Source of the DNA: Calothrix sp. NIES-4101
GTDB lineage: Bacteria > Cyanobacteriota > Cyanobacteriia > Cyanobacteriales > Nostocaceae
Direction: 5' to 3'
DNA: 64,000 nucleotides
NCBI GenBank assembly: GCA_004296455.1
Contig: AP018280.1
Location: 3,658,001 to 3,722,000 of the forward strand
This document shows positions 18,295 to 28,217 of this stretch, piece by piece. The translations under genes were made by a program, and so were the position numbers. Below the pieces are notes generated by a model. It did not search any database, was not told the DNA's origin, and was given only the letters and a program-made list of their open reading frames with translations. Every line of letters begins with the position of its first letter. Within the stretch, counting starts at the first letter, position 1.

Positions 18295-18695
18295 CGTGTT
18301 TGTTTTATTTATCCTGCTTCAATGACTTTGAAAATACAAACTTCCCAGCCCAGAGCGTGAAAACTATTGATAAAGAAAGTATTAAGTTTAATCCTTTAGG
18401 GGGAAATCCGATTTATCAGCAAACAAGTAAGATGATACTAAAGACTTAAATCCAAGAAACCGGTGTTCTTTGGTATTTATCCGCAAAGTAGAATCATGCT
18501 AAAGGCTTAAATCCCTAAACTAATCTTTCTTTATTCTTAAGGTTTAGTTGATAAATAGCCCTTAACCTATTGGTAGTAATTATTAGCTATTTTGTTAACT
18601 GTTAATTAACAGTTGCTAGCCATCCCAAGAAATAGCAAACTCAAATTTATTAGTAAAATTAGAATAAGTAATTATGTCATTGTTGAGGAATAATT
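18295..18695. other. Intergenic stretch with an imperfect direct repeat
   Basis: The segments 18427-18453 and 18488-18514 match at 22 of 27 positions and share CTAAAG/CTAAAGG...CTTAAATCC. The rest is AT-rich with no gene evident; GTTAACTGTTAATTAACAG near 18593 is a small palindromic block. Confidence 0.6.
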
Positions 18696-18986
18696 ATGAA
18701 GGAAATGAAATATTACAAATGGTTCTGGTCTGTGCCACTAGGGGGCGACTTTGATACATGGGGTACGAGTACGTACTTTTTGGAAATAGGAGAAGGTGCC
18801 TACACCCATCGCCAAATCGAAGTTTACGAAAATGGCAATGTCTTGTTTTATGACAATAACCATTTCAGTGATAATTATGGGAGGTTAAGCGATAAACCGA
18901 TTATTGATGATAATTTAGAAGAATTTGAAATTAGTAAAGCAGAATTTGAGCAGGTTTGGAACTCCAAAGTACCCATGAATCGATAA
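18696..18986 (+). CDS. DUF6881-like small protein
   Basis: The protein has 96 residues and no signal or membrane segment. It starts M-K-E-M-K-Y-Y-K-W-F-W, followed by E-I-G-E-G-A-Y-T-H-R-Q-I-E-V-Y-E-N-G and ends with E-I-S-K-A-E-F-E-Q-V-W. This order (aromatic strand, R-x-x-E-x-F/Y with G, then acidic E-I-S-x-x-E-F-E-x-x-W) resembles DUF6881, a small domain sometimes found with polymorphic-toxin immunity genes. GAGGAA lies six bases before the ATG. It has no partner toxin gene here. The family call is from memory of the pattern. Confidence 0.6.
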   Translation: MKEMKYYKWFWSVPLGGDFDTWGTSTYFLEIGEGAYTHRQIEVYENGNVLFYDNNHFSDNYGRLSDKPIIDDNLEEFEISKAEFEQVWNSKVPMNR

Positions 18987-19014
18987 CTGATACTAGATGT
19001 TAGTGTCATTAATT

Positions 19015-19683
19015 TTATGTTGAAGCTCCCCAGCTTCGTTTTGCTGTCCAATGACGATCAGAATTTTGATAAACATCTACATTTTGGAAACCAGCTTGCT
19101 CAATTAAATCCTTCACTTCATCAATTGTCAGCGCAGCCTGGAGAGAATCGCCAAACAACTTTTTTTGGCGTACATCACAATCTTTCGTAATACTATCAAC
19201 TAATGCATTTAGTGTTTCAATATCGGCGGGTCTAAATAAATCACGGATTAAAATACCCCCATGAGGCTTGAGAATACGCTTAATTTCCTGAAAAAAAGGC
19301 AATGGTTCAGCTAGATGATGGACAAGACTATTGGATACAACCAAGTCAAATTGTCCATCCTTATAAGGTAGATTTTTGACATCAACTAATTCAAAGCGAA
19401 TCTGCTTTTGTAAATTGACTTGCTCAACCTGTTGTCGAGCAATTTGTAACATACTTGCAGCCAAATCAACCCCAATGAATTGCCACTGCGGACGTAATTG
19501 CGCCATTATCGTGGGTATTCGACCAGGCCCAGTACCCGCATCAAGGACTAAAATAGGTTGAGTAGGTGCTAGAGCGATCGCATCATTCGCAAATGCAGTA
19601 TTTACCTCAATAAAATCCATTGCATCATATGCTATTGATTCTTCCCAAGTATCCATTACTTCTGGTTCGAGTATTCTCTCCAT
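19015..19683 (-). CDS. Class I SAM-dependent methyltransferase
   Basis: The protein has 222 residues. Motif I L-D-A-G-T-G-P-G-R-I (about 48-57), the acidic motif II F-I-G-V-D-L-A and the motif IV/V region D-L-V-V-S-N-S-L-V-H-H-L belong to the UbiE/Methyltransf_11 type. F-Q-E-I-K-R-I-L-K-P-H-G-G-I follows as usual. The substrate is unknown. The gene is monocistronic, divergent from the TPR gene and convergent with the DUF6881-like gene. Confidence 0.88.
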   Translation of the reverse strand: MERILEPEVMDTWEESIAYDAMDFIEVNTAFANDAIALAPTQPILVLDAGTGPGRIPTIMAQLRPQWQFIGVDLAASMLQIARQQVEQVNLQKQIRFELVDVKNLPYKDGQFDLVVSNSLVHHLAEPLPFFQEIKRILKPHGGILIRDLFRPADIETLNALVDSITKDCDVRQKKLFGDSLQAALTIDEVKDLIEQAGFQNVDVYQNSDRHWTAKRSWGAST

Positions 19684-19819
19684 AGTTTTTGATTCCCATT
19701 CACTAAATCAAGTTATTAACCACTATTAACCAGTATAAGTATTTTTATTTTGCGTGAGAGAAAAATACTATTTCTGGGCACACTAAAAGCATCAGAAGAG
19801 CTACCAGGGAGCATTGAAT

Positions 19820-20905
19820 GTGGAAAAAGAATGGAATCATTCAAAAAACACGGTTCCTGCACAAATGACAACACATCTCCACCCAAAACAATGGGGTACT
19901 ATTTCCCATGAGTTTAAGCATCATTCATCAGCAGAAGTACTAACTTCACCACTAGATGGGTATGCATCAGATGCATCGCGACTATTGCAGCAGGGATTTC
20001 AACAACAGCAGGCGGGTGAAGTTATTGCCGCGACAAAGTCTTTACAAGAAGCTTTAGCATTGTTTCAAGCATGTGGCGATTTACAAGGAGAAGCACAAAG
20101 CCTCAGTTGTTTAGTGCTTGTTGCTTATAATTCTGGAGACTATAAAGCTGCCATATCATATTCTCAGCAATGTTTAACTTTAGTAGAGAACACATCAGAT
20201 TTACATTTGCAATTGCAAGCATTATCGCATATTGGTAATTCACATCGTCATTTAGGCAACCAGGAAAAAGCGATTGAGTTTCTCAACCGATGTTTAGATA
20301 TTGCCATTGCTCAAGGAGATAAAAGAAGTCAGGTGGCAACGCTAAATAACTTAGGATTGGTATATAAAGCCCAAGGCAATTTACAACAAGCAGTTAAACT
20401 CAAAGAGCAGAGTCTGAAACTTGTTCGAGAACTCAAAGATAATTGGGGCGAGGAACAAGTCTTAAAAAATTTGGGCAATTCTTGGTATGCTTTAGGCGAT
20501 TATGCCAAAGCGATCGCATATTACCAAGAATGCTTAAAACTCTGTTACGTAATTAAAAATTACCGGAATAGTATTCAAGTTCTCAAAAATTTAGGTAATG
20601 CATCATATGCTTTAGGAAATTATCACCAAGCAATTCAGTATTACGAAGAGCGATTCAAATTAGCTTGTCAAATCAAAGATAAACATAGTCAAGAACAATC
20701 ATTAAGCAGTTTAGGGGTGGTTTGCGAAGCTTTGGGAGATTATTCCAATGCTATTAAGCATTATGAAAAGCGCTTAGAATTAGCCAAAGCCATAAAAGAC
20801 CTTCGCGTCCAAGAACAGGCGCTATCCAGCCTTAAAGCTGCTTCCTATGCCTTAGGAGACTATACCAAAGTGATGCAATACGAGCGGATGATTAATAATT
20901 CGTAA
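19820..20905 (+). CDS. Tetratricopeptide repeat protein
   Basis: The protein is about 361 residues with no signal peptide. After a nonrepetitive N-terminus of about 50 residues, seven or more TPR units of 40 residues follow, each with the pattern A-L-G-D-Y-x-K-A-I-x-Y-Y-x-x-x-L-x-L and a Q-A/E-Q-x-L-x-x-L-G-N linker, as in the LGN/rapsyn-type repeats. Such proteins serve as scaffolds; the partner is not evident. GTG at 19820 has GGGAG at eight bases upstream; a TTG at 19814 would sit too close to that site. Confidence 0.85.
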   Translation: MEKEWNHSKNTVPAQMTTHLHPKQWGTISHEFKHHSSAEVLTSPLDGYASDASRLLQQGFQQQQAGEVIAATKSLQEALALFQACGDLQGEAQSLSCLVLVAYNSGDYKAAISYSQQCLTLVENTSDLHLQLQALSHIGNSHRHLGNQEKAIEFLNRCLDIAIAQGDKRSQVATLNNLGLVYKAQGNLQQAVKLKEQSLKLVRELKDNWGEEQVLKNLGNSWYALGDYAKAIAYYQECLKLCYVIKNYRNSIQVLKNLGNASYALGNYHQAIQYYEERFKLACQIKDKHSQEQSLSSLGVVCEALGDYSNAIKHYEKRLELAKAIKDLRVQEQALSSLKAASYALGDYTKVMQYERMINNS

Positions 20906-20947
20906 TTATTAGCTAGATGAAATCATGGGCTAATCTCAGACAATTAG

Positions 20948-21027
20948 AATTTCTCCGCGTCCCCACATATCTAAGTCTCCGTGTCACTCTTAATAAATTT
21001 AAGTGTTCAAGCGCATATGATGATATG
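20948..21027 (+). repeat. Dispersed intergenic repeat, copy 2
   Basis: It shares AATTTCTCCGCGTCC, CTAAGTCTCCGTGTCA and CTTAATAA with copies at 3654-3751 and 36796-36890, and is more diverged than they are from each other. It lies between the TPR gene and the phosphoribosyltransferase gene. Confidence 0.65.
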
Positions 21028-21042
21028 ACTCGGCAGTTCTAA

Positions 21043-21774
21043 TTACTTTTGATTTCTTTGCTGAAGATATGTTAGTGCTTCCGAGGTTTCAATTTGGGGA
21101 AATTCTACGTAAAAATTGCTAACACTGAGAAAGGGTTCGGGTGTTTCCAAAACAATAATCCGGTTTTGTTTTCTAATTAACTTTTGCTGATTGCGATCGC
21201 AATTATCTCCAGAATTATCGCACCAATCCTGTAACCAAGGTAATAATTGTGGAGGAGCTACTGGTGAACAGATGAAAATTTGTGCTGGTGCCAACAAATT
21301 TAATGCTTTTGCTGCTACTGCTATTGTCATCCCAGTGGCGATACCATCATCAACTAAAATTAATGTCGCACCTTGAGGATTCACTTGGGGACAAAATGGC
21401 AGAAATTGTGATTCCAAGGATTTAGCTTTATTGATAGCAATTTCCATTGCTACTTGACGTTGACGTGAATTTCCTCGAAAGTTCAACAACTTCTCATTAG
21501 CCCACAGCACCAAACCGGATGCAGTCACGGCTCCAATTGCCAATTCTGGGTTATTGGGGTGGCTAATTTTTTTTGCCACCAGTACCGTGAGTGGACATTG
21601 TAACAAATCCGCAATTGGCGCAGCCACAGGTAAACCCCCACGTGGTAATGCATAAACAATTGGAATTGGCTCAACTCCAGATTCTATCAATTGCTGTCTT
21701 AAATTCGCTTGAATAATTTCTGCTAATCTTTCGCCAGCTTGAGTTCGGTTCAAAAAAAAGGGGGCATCTGTCAT
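21043..21774 (-). CDS. Phosphoribosyltransferase-family protein
   Basis: The protein has 243 residues. The PRPP-binding motif L-I-L-V-D-D-G-I-A-T-G-M-T lies near residues 138-150, and the early segment Y-A-L-P-R-G-G-L-P-V-A with V-A-K-K-I-S-H-P is the type found in the COG1926 family of predicted phosphoribosyltransferases. No nucleobase specificity can be read. It is monocistronic. Confidence 0.85.
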   Translation of the reverse strand: MTDAPFFLNRTQAGERLAEIIQANLRQQLIESGVEPIPIVYALPRGGLPVAAPIADLLQCPLTVLVAKKISHPNNPELAIGAVTASGLVLWANEKLLNFRGNSRQRQVAMEIAINKAKSLESQFLPFCPQVNPQGATLILVDDGIATGMTIAVAAKALNLLAPAQIFICSPVAPPQLLPWLQDWCDNSGDNCDRNQQKLIRKQNRIIVLETPEPFLSVSNFYVEFPQIETSEALTYLQQRNQK

Positions 21775-22018
21775 CAGCTTATCCCCATCAATGGTTAATT
21801 AATTTCTAAAATGCTAATGCTTTTATCATGACTGATTTTGTCTGCGAGTGAGCAATAAAAAATTTAGTACAGCAAATATCAAGTTAGTTAATTTAATCAA
21901 GATTACAACTAAAGTTGACATTCCCAACCCTGGGGTTATTTTATGACTCTTGTGAAATAAATTATGTGTCTAATTTTCAGTTAATGATATGCATTATTTG
22001 TTTTACATGTCAAACAAA

Positions 22019-23443
22019 TTAATGTAATTGCCAAGAGTTAATGATTGTATCTGCGGTATTTAGATAAGTATCATAATCAACTTCTGGTGCAGAATAGGTA
22101 ATGATATAAGCTTGATTATTTTTCACCAACCATACAGCTTTTCTTTTGACGCTAACTGTGTCATCTTTGCCCGAATAAACAACTACATGGGCAGAGGTAT
22201 GGGGAGTATTTTGTAACTTTGTTGCATAGGATTCATGAATTTTAGCATCTGTAAAAAACTGAGTAATTTCATTTACTCTTAAACCTGTTAATTCATCTAA
22301 GGTGACAGGCTTCGTGAAATGTTGCGTTTCCAAAATTAATTCTATGGGAGAAGAGCTATTAGTTGGTAAAGAAAATCTTGCTAATTCTCCAGTTGTTTTA
22401 TCTCCAATATCATTTTTATGCCAACTTTGAGGATAGTTAATTTTGATATTGTAATCTGGGTTTTCATATAATTCAAAACTAGAAGCAGTGATTTTTCTGG
22501 AAGTATTTCTAGAACTTTGAATAATTTCGTTCTTTGGAGAATTAACTACTCTCCAAGCAATCGGAAGTAAGACAACAGCAGATAGTAAAGCCGCGCTAGC
22601 GATCGCCTTTGGATTTTGCCACCATTTTTGCTGATTAATACTGGCTTCTAATTTGTCTAATGCTAATAAAACTTCACCCACAGACTGAAAGCGCTGGCGA
22701 TAATCATGGCGAACCATTTTAGCTAAAATTGCCGCAAATTGAGGATTAACATCTTGCTGATTCCAAATTATATCTGGATTTCTTGGTAGGCTTCCCAAAG
22801 CAACACCAGTTAATCCTTGAATACATGTCATACCCAAAGCAAAGATATCACTGTTAAATTGTGTATTACCATTTTCCTGCTCGCTAGGCATAAATCCGTG
22901 AGTACCAATACGTGTGACACCCTGCGAATTTTCCATCACATTCGTAATTTCTTTAACGGCTCCAAAATCAATTAAAACTATTTTCTGATCCAAATGACGG
23001 CGAATCAGATTTGCGGGTTTAATATCGCGATGAATGACATTTTCTTGATGAACAAATTCCAGAATTTTTAAAACATCTTGTAAAAACGCGATCGCTTGCT
23101 TTTGAGTCCATTTTTGCCCAGATGCAAACTCTTTACTCAAAACATTACCAGCAATATATTCTTGAACTAAATAAAACTCTTGATTCTCTTCAAAATGCGC
23201 CAAAAGTCGGGGAATTTGATCGTGATTACCTAATCGATACAGCACCTGGGCTTCACGCTCAAATAATCGTGCAGCTGTCTCCCATGCCTGCGGATGCTGC
23301 ATAAACATCGGCTTGAGGAGCTTGACAACGCAGTAGGGATTTCCCGGTAAATCAATATCTTTAGCGAGGTATGTCTCGCTGAATCCTCCCCTAGCTAAGT
23401 TTTGGATGATTCGATAGTGACCTCGGAGTGTCGTTTCTTGCAT
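22019..23443 (-). CDS. Membrane-anchored Ser/Thr protein kinase with a C-terminal PsbP-like sensor domain
   Basis: The protein has 474 residues. The Hanks-type kinase domain (about 8-270) has a glycine-rich loop L-A-R-G-G-F-S-E-T-Y, a lysine in V-V-K-L-L, the catalytic H-R-D-I-K-P-A-N and the metal-binding D-F-G-A-V. One membrane segment (about 284-302) separates it from a predicted extracytoplasmic domain, starting F-E-L-Y-E-N-P-D-Y-N-I-K-I-N-Y-P, that resembles the PsbP/DUF1795 fold. This is a receptor-kinase layout in which the outer domain probably senses an unknown signal. Confidence 0.9.
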   Translation of the reverse strand: MQETTLRGHYRIIQNLARGGFSETYLAKDIDLPGNPYCVVKLLKPMFMQHPQAWETAARLFEREAQVLYRLGNHDQIPRLLAHFEENQEFYLVQEYIAGNVLSKEFASGQKWTQKQAIAFLQDVLKILEFVHQENVIHRDIKPANLIRRHLDQKIVLIDFGAVKEITNVMENSQGVTRIGTHGFMPSEQENGNTQFNSDIFALGMTCIQGLTGVALGSLPRNPDIIWNQQDVNPQFAAILAKMVRHDYRQRFQSVGEVLLALDKLEASINQQKWWQNPKAIASAALLSAVVLLPIAWRVVNSPKNEIIQSSRNTSRKITASSFELYENPDYNIKINYPQSWHKNDIGDKTTGELARFSLPTNSSSPIELILETQHFTKPVTLDELTGLRVNEITQFFTDAKIHESYATKLQNTPHTSAHVVVYSGKDDTVSVKRKAVWLVKNNQAYIITYSAPEVDYDTYLNTADTIINSWQLH

Positions 23444-23651
23444 TCAATTCACCGATCGCAAAAACCGTGTTTTGTCGCTTTTGTCATCTCTTGATGATAC
23501 CGATTGTTGCACAGATTTACCGGGACGGGAAGGCCAAAGGGGATGTCTGCCACACTCTGGCTGCATCGCTTTCCCATAAGCTTTGACAAAAAAAGATGAC
23601 TAATACCTAAATTCAATCTAAAATTTAGTGTCTAAAATCTAAGTGTGTACG

Positions 23652-25043
23652 ATGGTTGACCTCACACCGAATTCGAGTTTTAGTTTGACAATACGCCTAG
23701 AAGTTCCCAATCGTGTGGGGATGTTGGCTTCTGTAACATCATCGATCGCATCCAATGGTGGTAATATCGGTCAGATTGATTTAATCGAGCAAACAAGGGC
23801 TATTTCCACCCGTGATATTACTGTTGATGCGGCAAGCACGGAACATGCTGAGATGATTGTCCAGGCGGTGAAAAATTTGCCTGAGATTAAGGTTGTTAAT
23901 GTTTACGATCGCACTTTCAATTTACATCGCGGTGGCAAAATTAGCATCACTAGTCGCATCCACCTCAAAAGTGTGTCTGATTTAGCAATGGCTTACACGC
24001 CTGGAGTTGGCAGGATTTGTAAGGCTATTGCCCAAAATCCTGAAGATGTCTACAATTTCACAATTAAGGGAAATACTGTAGCTATTGTCACCGATGGTAG
24101 TGCTGTGCTTGGTTTGGGAAACTTAGGTCCCGAAGCTGCTTTACCTGTGATGGAAGGCAAAGCCATGTTATTTAAGGAGTTCGCAGGTATCGATGCTTTT
24201 CCCATTTGTTTAGCAACCCAAGATACCGATGAAATCGTGAATACAATCAAAAATTTGGCTCCAGTTTTTGGTGGTGTCAACCTCGAGGATATTGCTGCAC
24301 CTCGTTGTTTCGAGATTGAAGAAAGATTGCGGCGCGAGTTGGATATTCCCGTGTTCCACGATGACCAACATGGTACTGCAATTGTCACCCTAGCGGCGTT
24401 ATTTAATGCCTTAAAGGTGGTACATAAGCCGATGGATAAAATTCGGATTGTGATTAACGGTGCGGGTGCTGCGGGTGTAGCGATCGCTCGTTTACTCAAA
24501 AAAGCCGGTGCAGAGACAATATTAATGTGTGACTCTAAAGGTATTCTCTCAACCACTCGTACCGACTTAACGGAAGAAAAACGGGAATTTGCTGTCAAAG
24601 CCCAAGGCAGCCTCGCTGGAGCAATTCAAGGTGCAGATGTATTTATCGGTGTGAGTGCGCCGGGAGTTCTCACCCCAGAAATGGTACGTTCAATGGCAAA
24701 AGACCCCATTGTCTTTGCAATGGCAAATCCGATTCCCGAAATCCAGCCGGAATTAGTCACTCAAGATGTGGCTGTGATGGCAACAGGACGTAGTGATTAC
24801 CCGAACCAAATCAACAATGTCTTGGCATTTCCTGGAGTCTTCCGGGGCGCATTAGACTGTCGTGCGGAGACGATTACAACCTCAATGTACCTCGAAGCAG
24901 CCAGTGCGATCGCATCTCTAGTCAAACCATCCGATTTGAATAAAGAACATATCATCCCGTCTGTATTCGACGAGCGTGTCTCCACCGCAGTCGCCGCAGC
25001 AGTCCAACGCGCCGCCCGTGAAGATGGGATTGCCCGTTCTTAG
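23652..25043 (+). CDS. NAD-dependent malic enzyme with N-terminal ACT domain
   Basis: The enzyme decarboxylates malate to pyruvate with reduction of NAD(P). An ACT domain (about 8-85; I-R-L-E-V-P-N-R-V-G-M-L) suggests allosteric control by a small ligand. The catalytic domain has Y-T-P-G-V-G, the V-T-D-G-S-A-V-L-G-L-G-N-L-G-P segment, H-D-D-Q-H-G-T-A and the nucleotide-binding I-N-G-A-G-A-A-G-V-A. The compact bacterial form is complete at 463 residues. I chose ATG 23652 over a GTG three codons upstream since neither has a good ribosome site. Confidence 0.93.
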   Translation: MVDLTPNSSFSLTIRLEVPNRVGMLASVTSSIASNGGNIGQIDLIEQTRAISTRDITVDAASTEHAEMIVQAVKNLPEIKVVNVYDRTFNLHRGGKISITSRIHLKSVSDLAMAYTPGVGRICKAIAQNPEDVYNFTIKGNTVAIVTDGSAVLGLGNLGPEAALPVMEGKAMLFKEFAGIDAFPICLATQDTDEIVNTIKNLAPVFGGVNLEDIAAPRCFEIEERLRRELDIPVFHDDQHGTAIVTLAALFNALKVVHKPMDKIRIVINGAGAAGVAIARLLKKAGAETILMCDSKGILSTTRTDLTEEKREFAVKAQGSLAGAIQGADVFIGVSAPGVLTPEMVRSMAKDPIVFAMANPIPEIQPELVTQDVAVMATGRSDYPNQINNVLAFPGVFRGALDCRAETITTSMYLEAASAIASLVKPSDLNKEHIIPSVFDERVSTAVAAAVQRAAREDGIARS

Positions 25044-25276
25044 TTCTTCCTTTTTGGCGGTTGAAATTAATTTTTGGGTCGTGTTTAGGCTCAATTATTC
25101 AGGATTAAGTAAATCAGTAGTAATTCCCGTGGAACCATAAGCCATTCATCCTCGAAATTTTCGATTTTCAGGGTTAACAACTGTTAACCCTTACATTAAT
25201 TAATTGCCAAGTTAAAGTTGTAATTGATTGAATTATTTATTCATGATTCAAAAAGATTCATAAATATTCATAAATT

Positions 25277-26416
25277 ATGAAACGGCGAAAATTTTTCAAG
25301 TATGGTGTTGCCACTAGTGCTGGATTAATATTTGTAGGTTGTGTTAAGAGCGATCGCAATTCCCCATCTCAAGTAACTGTTCCAGCTTCACCTGTCTTAG
25401 CGAAGGAACCACTTCAAGTAGGATTTGTTTATATTGGTCCTGTGGGTGATTTTGGGTGGACTTATGCCCACGATTTGGGACGCAGAGAAATGGAAGCGAA
25501 TCTCAAAGAGAAGGTGAAAACAACATTTGTCGAAAATGTGAGTGAAGGTGCTGATGCGGAGAGGGTAATTAGACAATTAGCACTTGATGGGAATAAGTTG
25601 ATTTTCACGACTTCATTCGGTTATATGAATCCGACTTTGAAGGTGGCAAAAGATTTTCCGCAAGTGGTATTTGAACATTGTACGGGATACAAACGTGCGG
25701 CAAATGTTGGAACTTATTTAGGTAGGTTTGAAGAACCGCGATATTTAACCGGAATGATTGCGGGAAAAATGACAAAATCAAATATTATTGGCTTTATTGG
25801 GGCTTATCCAATTCCTGAAGTAATTCGCGGAATTGGGGCGTTTACTCAAGGAGTGAGATTTACTAATCCCCAAGCAAAAGTTCGCGTAATTTGGGCACAA
25901 ACTTGGTATGATCCAGCTAAAGAAAGGGAAACTGCACAAGCTTTAGTAAGTTTAGGCGCGGATGTTTTAGCACAACATACAGATTCAGCAGCCCCAATTC
26001 AATTAGCAGAAGAAAAGGGAATTTATGCTTTTGGTTACAACACCGATATGAGCAAGTTTGGAGCAAAAGCGCATTTAACTTCGGCAATTAATCAATGGGG
26101 AAAATTTTACACTGATAAAGCTTTAGCTGTCATCAATGGGACTTGGAAATCTGAGGAGGTTTGGCAAGGAATCGCCCAAGGATTTGTAGATATTTCACCC
26201 ATGAATCCAGTAATTCCTCCAGATGTCCAACAGTTAGTTAATGCTAAACGTGAGGAGATAATTAAAGGTGTTTCTCATCCGTTTGCTGGCCCTATTAAAG
26301 ACCAAACAGGCGTGATTCGTGTTCCTAAAGGGAAAGTTTTAGATGATAAAGGTCAATTAGCAATGAATTGGTATGTTGAAGGTATTGAAGGTTCGCTGCC
26401 CAAATCACAAAGTTAA
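25277..26416 (+). CDS. BMP-family ABC transporter substrate-binding lipoprotein
   Basis: The protein has 379 residues. The N-terminus begins M-K-R-R-K-F-F-K-Y-G, a twin-arginine-like start, and the lipobox F-V-G-C places the lipid-bearing Cys at 22. The mature part begins Q-V-G-F-V-Y-I-G-P-V-G-D-F-G-W-T, the PnrA/BmpA fold known to bind purine nucleosides. It is followed after five bases by its ATPase, so the two form an operon. The cargo is probably a nucleoside or related compound by family analogy. Confidence 0.9.
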   Translation: MKRRKFFKYGVATSAGLIFVGCVKSDRNSPSQVTVPASPVLAKEPLQVGFVYIGPVGDFGWTYAHDLGRREMEANLKEKVKTTFVENVSEGADAERVIRQLALDGNKLIFTTSFGYMNPTLKVAKDFPQVVFEHCTGYKRAANVGTYLGRFEEPRYLTGMIAGKMTKSNIIGFIGAYPIPEVIRGIGAFTQGVRFTNPQAKVRVIWAQTWYDPAKERETAQALVSLGADVLAQHTDSAAPIQLAEEKGIYAFGYNTDMSKFGAKAHLTSAINQWGKFYTDKALAVINGTWKSEEVWQGIAQGFVDISPMNPVIPPDVQQLVNAKREEIIKGVSHPFAGPIKDQTGVIRVPKGKVLDDKGQLAMNWYVEGIEGSLPKSQS

Positions 26417-26421
26417 GACTC

Positions 26422-27960
26422 ATGAACTTGCCGCGATCGCAACTGAAAAATATTACAAAATTCTACTCAGGTAATATTGCCAATCAAGAGATAAATCTGA
26501 CAATTCAACCTGGTGAAATTCATGCGTTATTAGGGGAAAATGGTGCAGGGAAAAGTACCCTGATGCAGATACTGTATGGATTCATTAGTCCCGATGCTGG
26601 AGAAATTTTTTGGGAAGGGAAACAAGTTAAATTCAATCATCCCCTGCAAGCTAAAAAACTGGGGATTGGTATGGTTTTTCAACATTTTTCCTTGTTTGAA
26701 AAACTTACTGTGACTGAAAATGTAGCTTTAGCATTACCACAATCAGGAAAATTTAATTTATCACAGATTGACCGCAAAATTCGGATTATTTCCCAAGAAT
26801 ATGGTTTAAAAATTAATCCCGATTATCCTGTTCATAAATTATCTGTAGGAGAAAAACAACGAGTCGAAATAATTCGCTGTCTCTGCCAAGCTACAAAATT
26901 ATTAATATTAGATGAACCGACTGCTGTCTTAACTCCTCAAGAAACCGATAAATTATTTCCAGTTCTCAGAAAAATTGCCGCAACTGGCTGTAGCATTCTC
27001 TTCAGCAGCCACAAATTAGACGAAGTCAAAGCACTTTGTCACAAAGCTACAATATTACGCCAGGGGAAAGTTATAGCTGAGTGCAACCCAGAATCAGAAA
27101 CAACCGCAAACTTAGCCAAAATGATGATTGGTGCAGAATTACCGCCAAGTCGAAAACGGCAATTAATGCCTCCAGGTGCAGTATCTTTACAAGTACAAGA
27201 TTTATCTCTACCAGCACAGCATCAATTCGCGACAGCATTGCAAAACATTAATTTTCAAGTCTGCACTGGTGAAATAGTCGGTATTGCTGGAGTTGCCGGA
27301 AATGGACAGCAGGAGCTTTTAGCTTTGTTGAGTGGTGAAGTATTATCTCCCCAGGCAAACATGATTAAGCTGGGAGAAATGCCAATCGGTAGCTATGGTG
27401 TGGCACAGCGCCGTCATTTGGGATTAGGATATGTGCCAGAGGAACGTTTGGGTAAAGGTGTTGTCCCCCACTTAAATTTGCTTGAAAATGCACTGTTAAC
27501 TGCTTATGGACAAGGTTTGTTACGACGGGGTTTAATTAGAAATCACAAGCTCAACAATTGGACAAACAGAATTTGTCATGCTTTTAATGTCCAAGATGCA
27601 GCGAAAAATATCAACCCGCACATCCCCATCAACAGCTTATCGGGTGGCAACGTGCAAAAGTTTATTATGGGACGGGAAATCCAACAAAATCCGGCTGTAT
27701 TAATTGCTGCACATCCAACTTGGGGTGTAGATGTCAAAGCAACAGCTATCATCCACGATGCTTTAATAGAAATGCGCGATTCCGGTGCTAGCGTTTTAGT
27801 AGTTTCCGAAGATTTAGATGAACTCTTGACTTTGTGCGATCGCATTGCTGTAATCTACAAAGGACAAGTATCTGAGTTAACGCCAGTTAGCAGTATTTCC
27901 CGCAATAAAATTGGAGAATTAATGTTAGGTATTGGGTTTAAGAGACCATTTATCAAGTAA
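26422..27960 (+). CDS. BMP-type ABC transporter, double-domain ATPase
   Basis: The protein has 512 residues and two ATPase halves, as in sugar and nucleoside importers of the MglA/NupA type. Half 1 has Walker A G-E-N-G-A-G-K-S-T, signature L-S-V-G-E-K-Q-R and Walker B L-I-L-D-E-P-T. Half 2 has the degenerate Walker A (G-V-A-G-N-G-Q-Q-E-L), L-S-G-G-N-V-Q-K and A-A-H-P-T-W-G-V-D, which is normal for this family. No permease gene follows; the next gene is an endonuclease on the same strand after 327 bases. Confidence 0.92.
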   Translation: MNLPRSQLKNITKFYSGNIANQEINLTIQPGEIHALLGENGAGKSTLMQILYGFISPDAGEIFWEGKQVKFNHPLQAKKLGIGMVFQHFSLFEKLTVTENVALALPQSGKFNLSQIDRKIRIISQEYGLKINPDYPVHKLSVGEKQRVEIIRCLCQATKLLILDEPTAVLTPQETDKLFPVLRKIAATGCSILFSSHKLDEVKALCHKATILRQGKVIAECNPESETTANLAKMMIGAELPPSRKRQLMPPGAVSLQVQDLSLPAQHQFATALQNINFQVCTGEIVGIAGVAGNGQQELLALLSGEVLSPQANMIKLGEMPIGSYGVAQRRHLGLGYVPEERLGKGVVPHLNLLENALLTAYGQGLLRRGLIRNHKLNNWTNRICHAFNVQDAAKNINPHIPINSLSGGNVQKFIMGREIQQNPAVLIAAHPTWGVDVKATAIIHDALIEMRDSGASVLVVSEDLDELLTLCDRIAVIYKGQVSELTPVSSISRNKIGELMLGIGFKRPFIK

Positions 27961-28217
27961 ATATTAATGATTCTTACGTGGGCAGAAAACAGGTTTCTCA
28001 ACAACAATTAAAATGATGGACGATTTCAAGAGTCATTTTATTTAACTCAAATACTAAATTATGTCTCCCATTATTTCCTTACTCATCTTCTCCATTTAGA
28101 TACTTTATGTCAGTCAATTGATCTATTTTCGGTAAGTGAGAAGTGGGAGAGACAGCACAAATAAAGCCAATTAAATTTAAGTGAATTGTAGAATATTTTA
28201 AATTTGGTAGCAAAAGT
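27961..28217. other. Intergenic stretch without a recognisable gene
   Basis: AT-rich DNA between the ABC ATPase and the operator-like array. I see no terminator with a clear T-run and no permease remnant in any frame. Confidence 0.45.
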
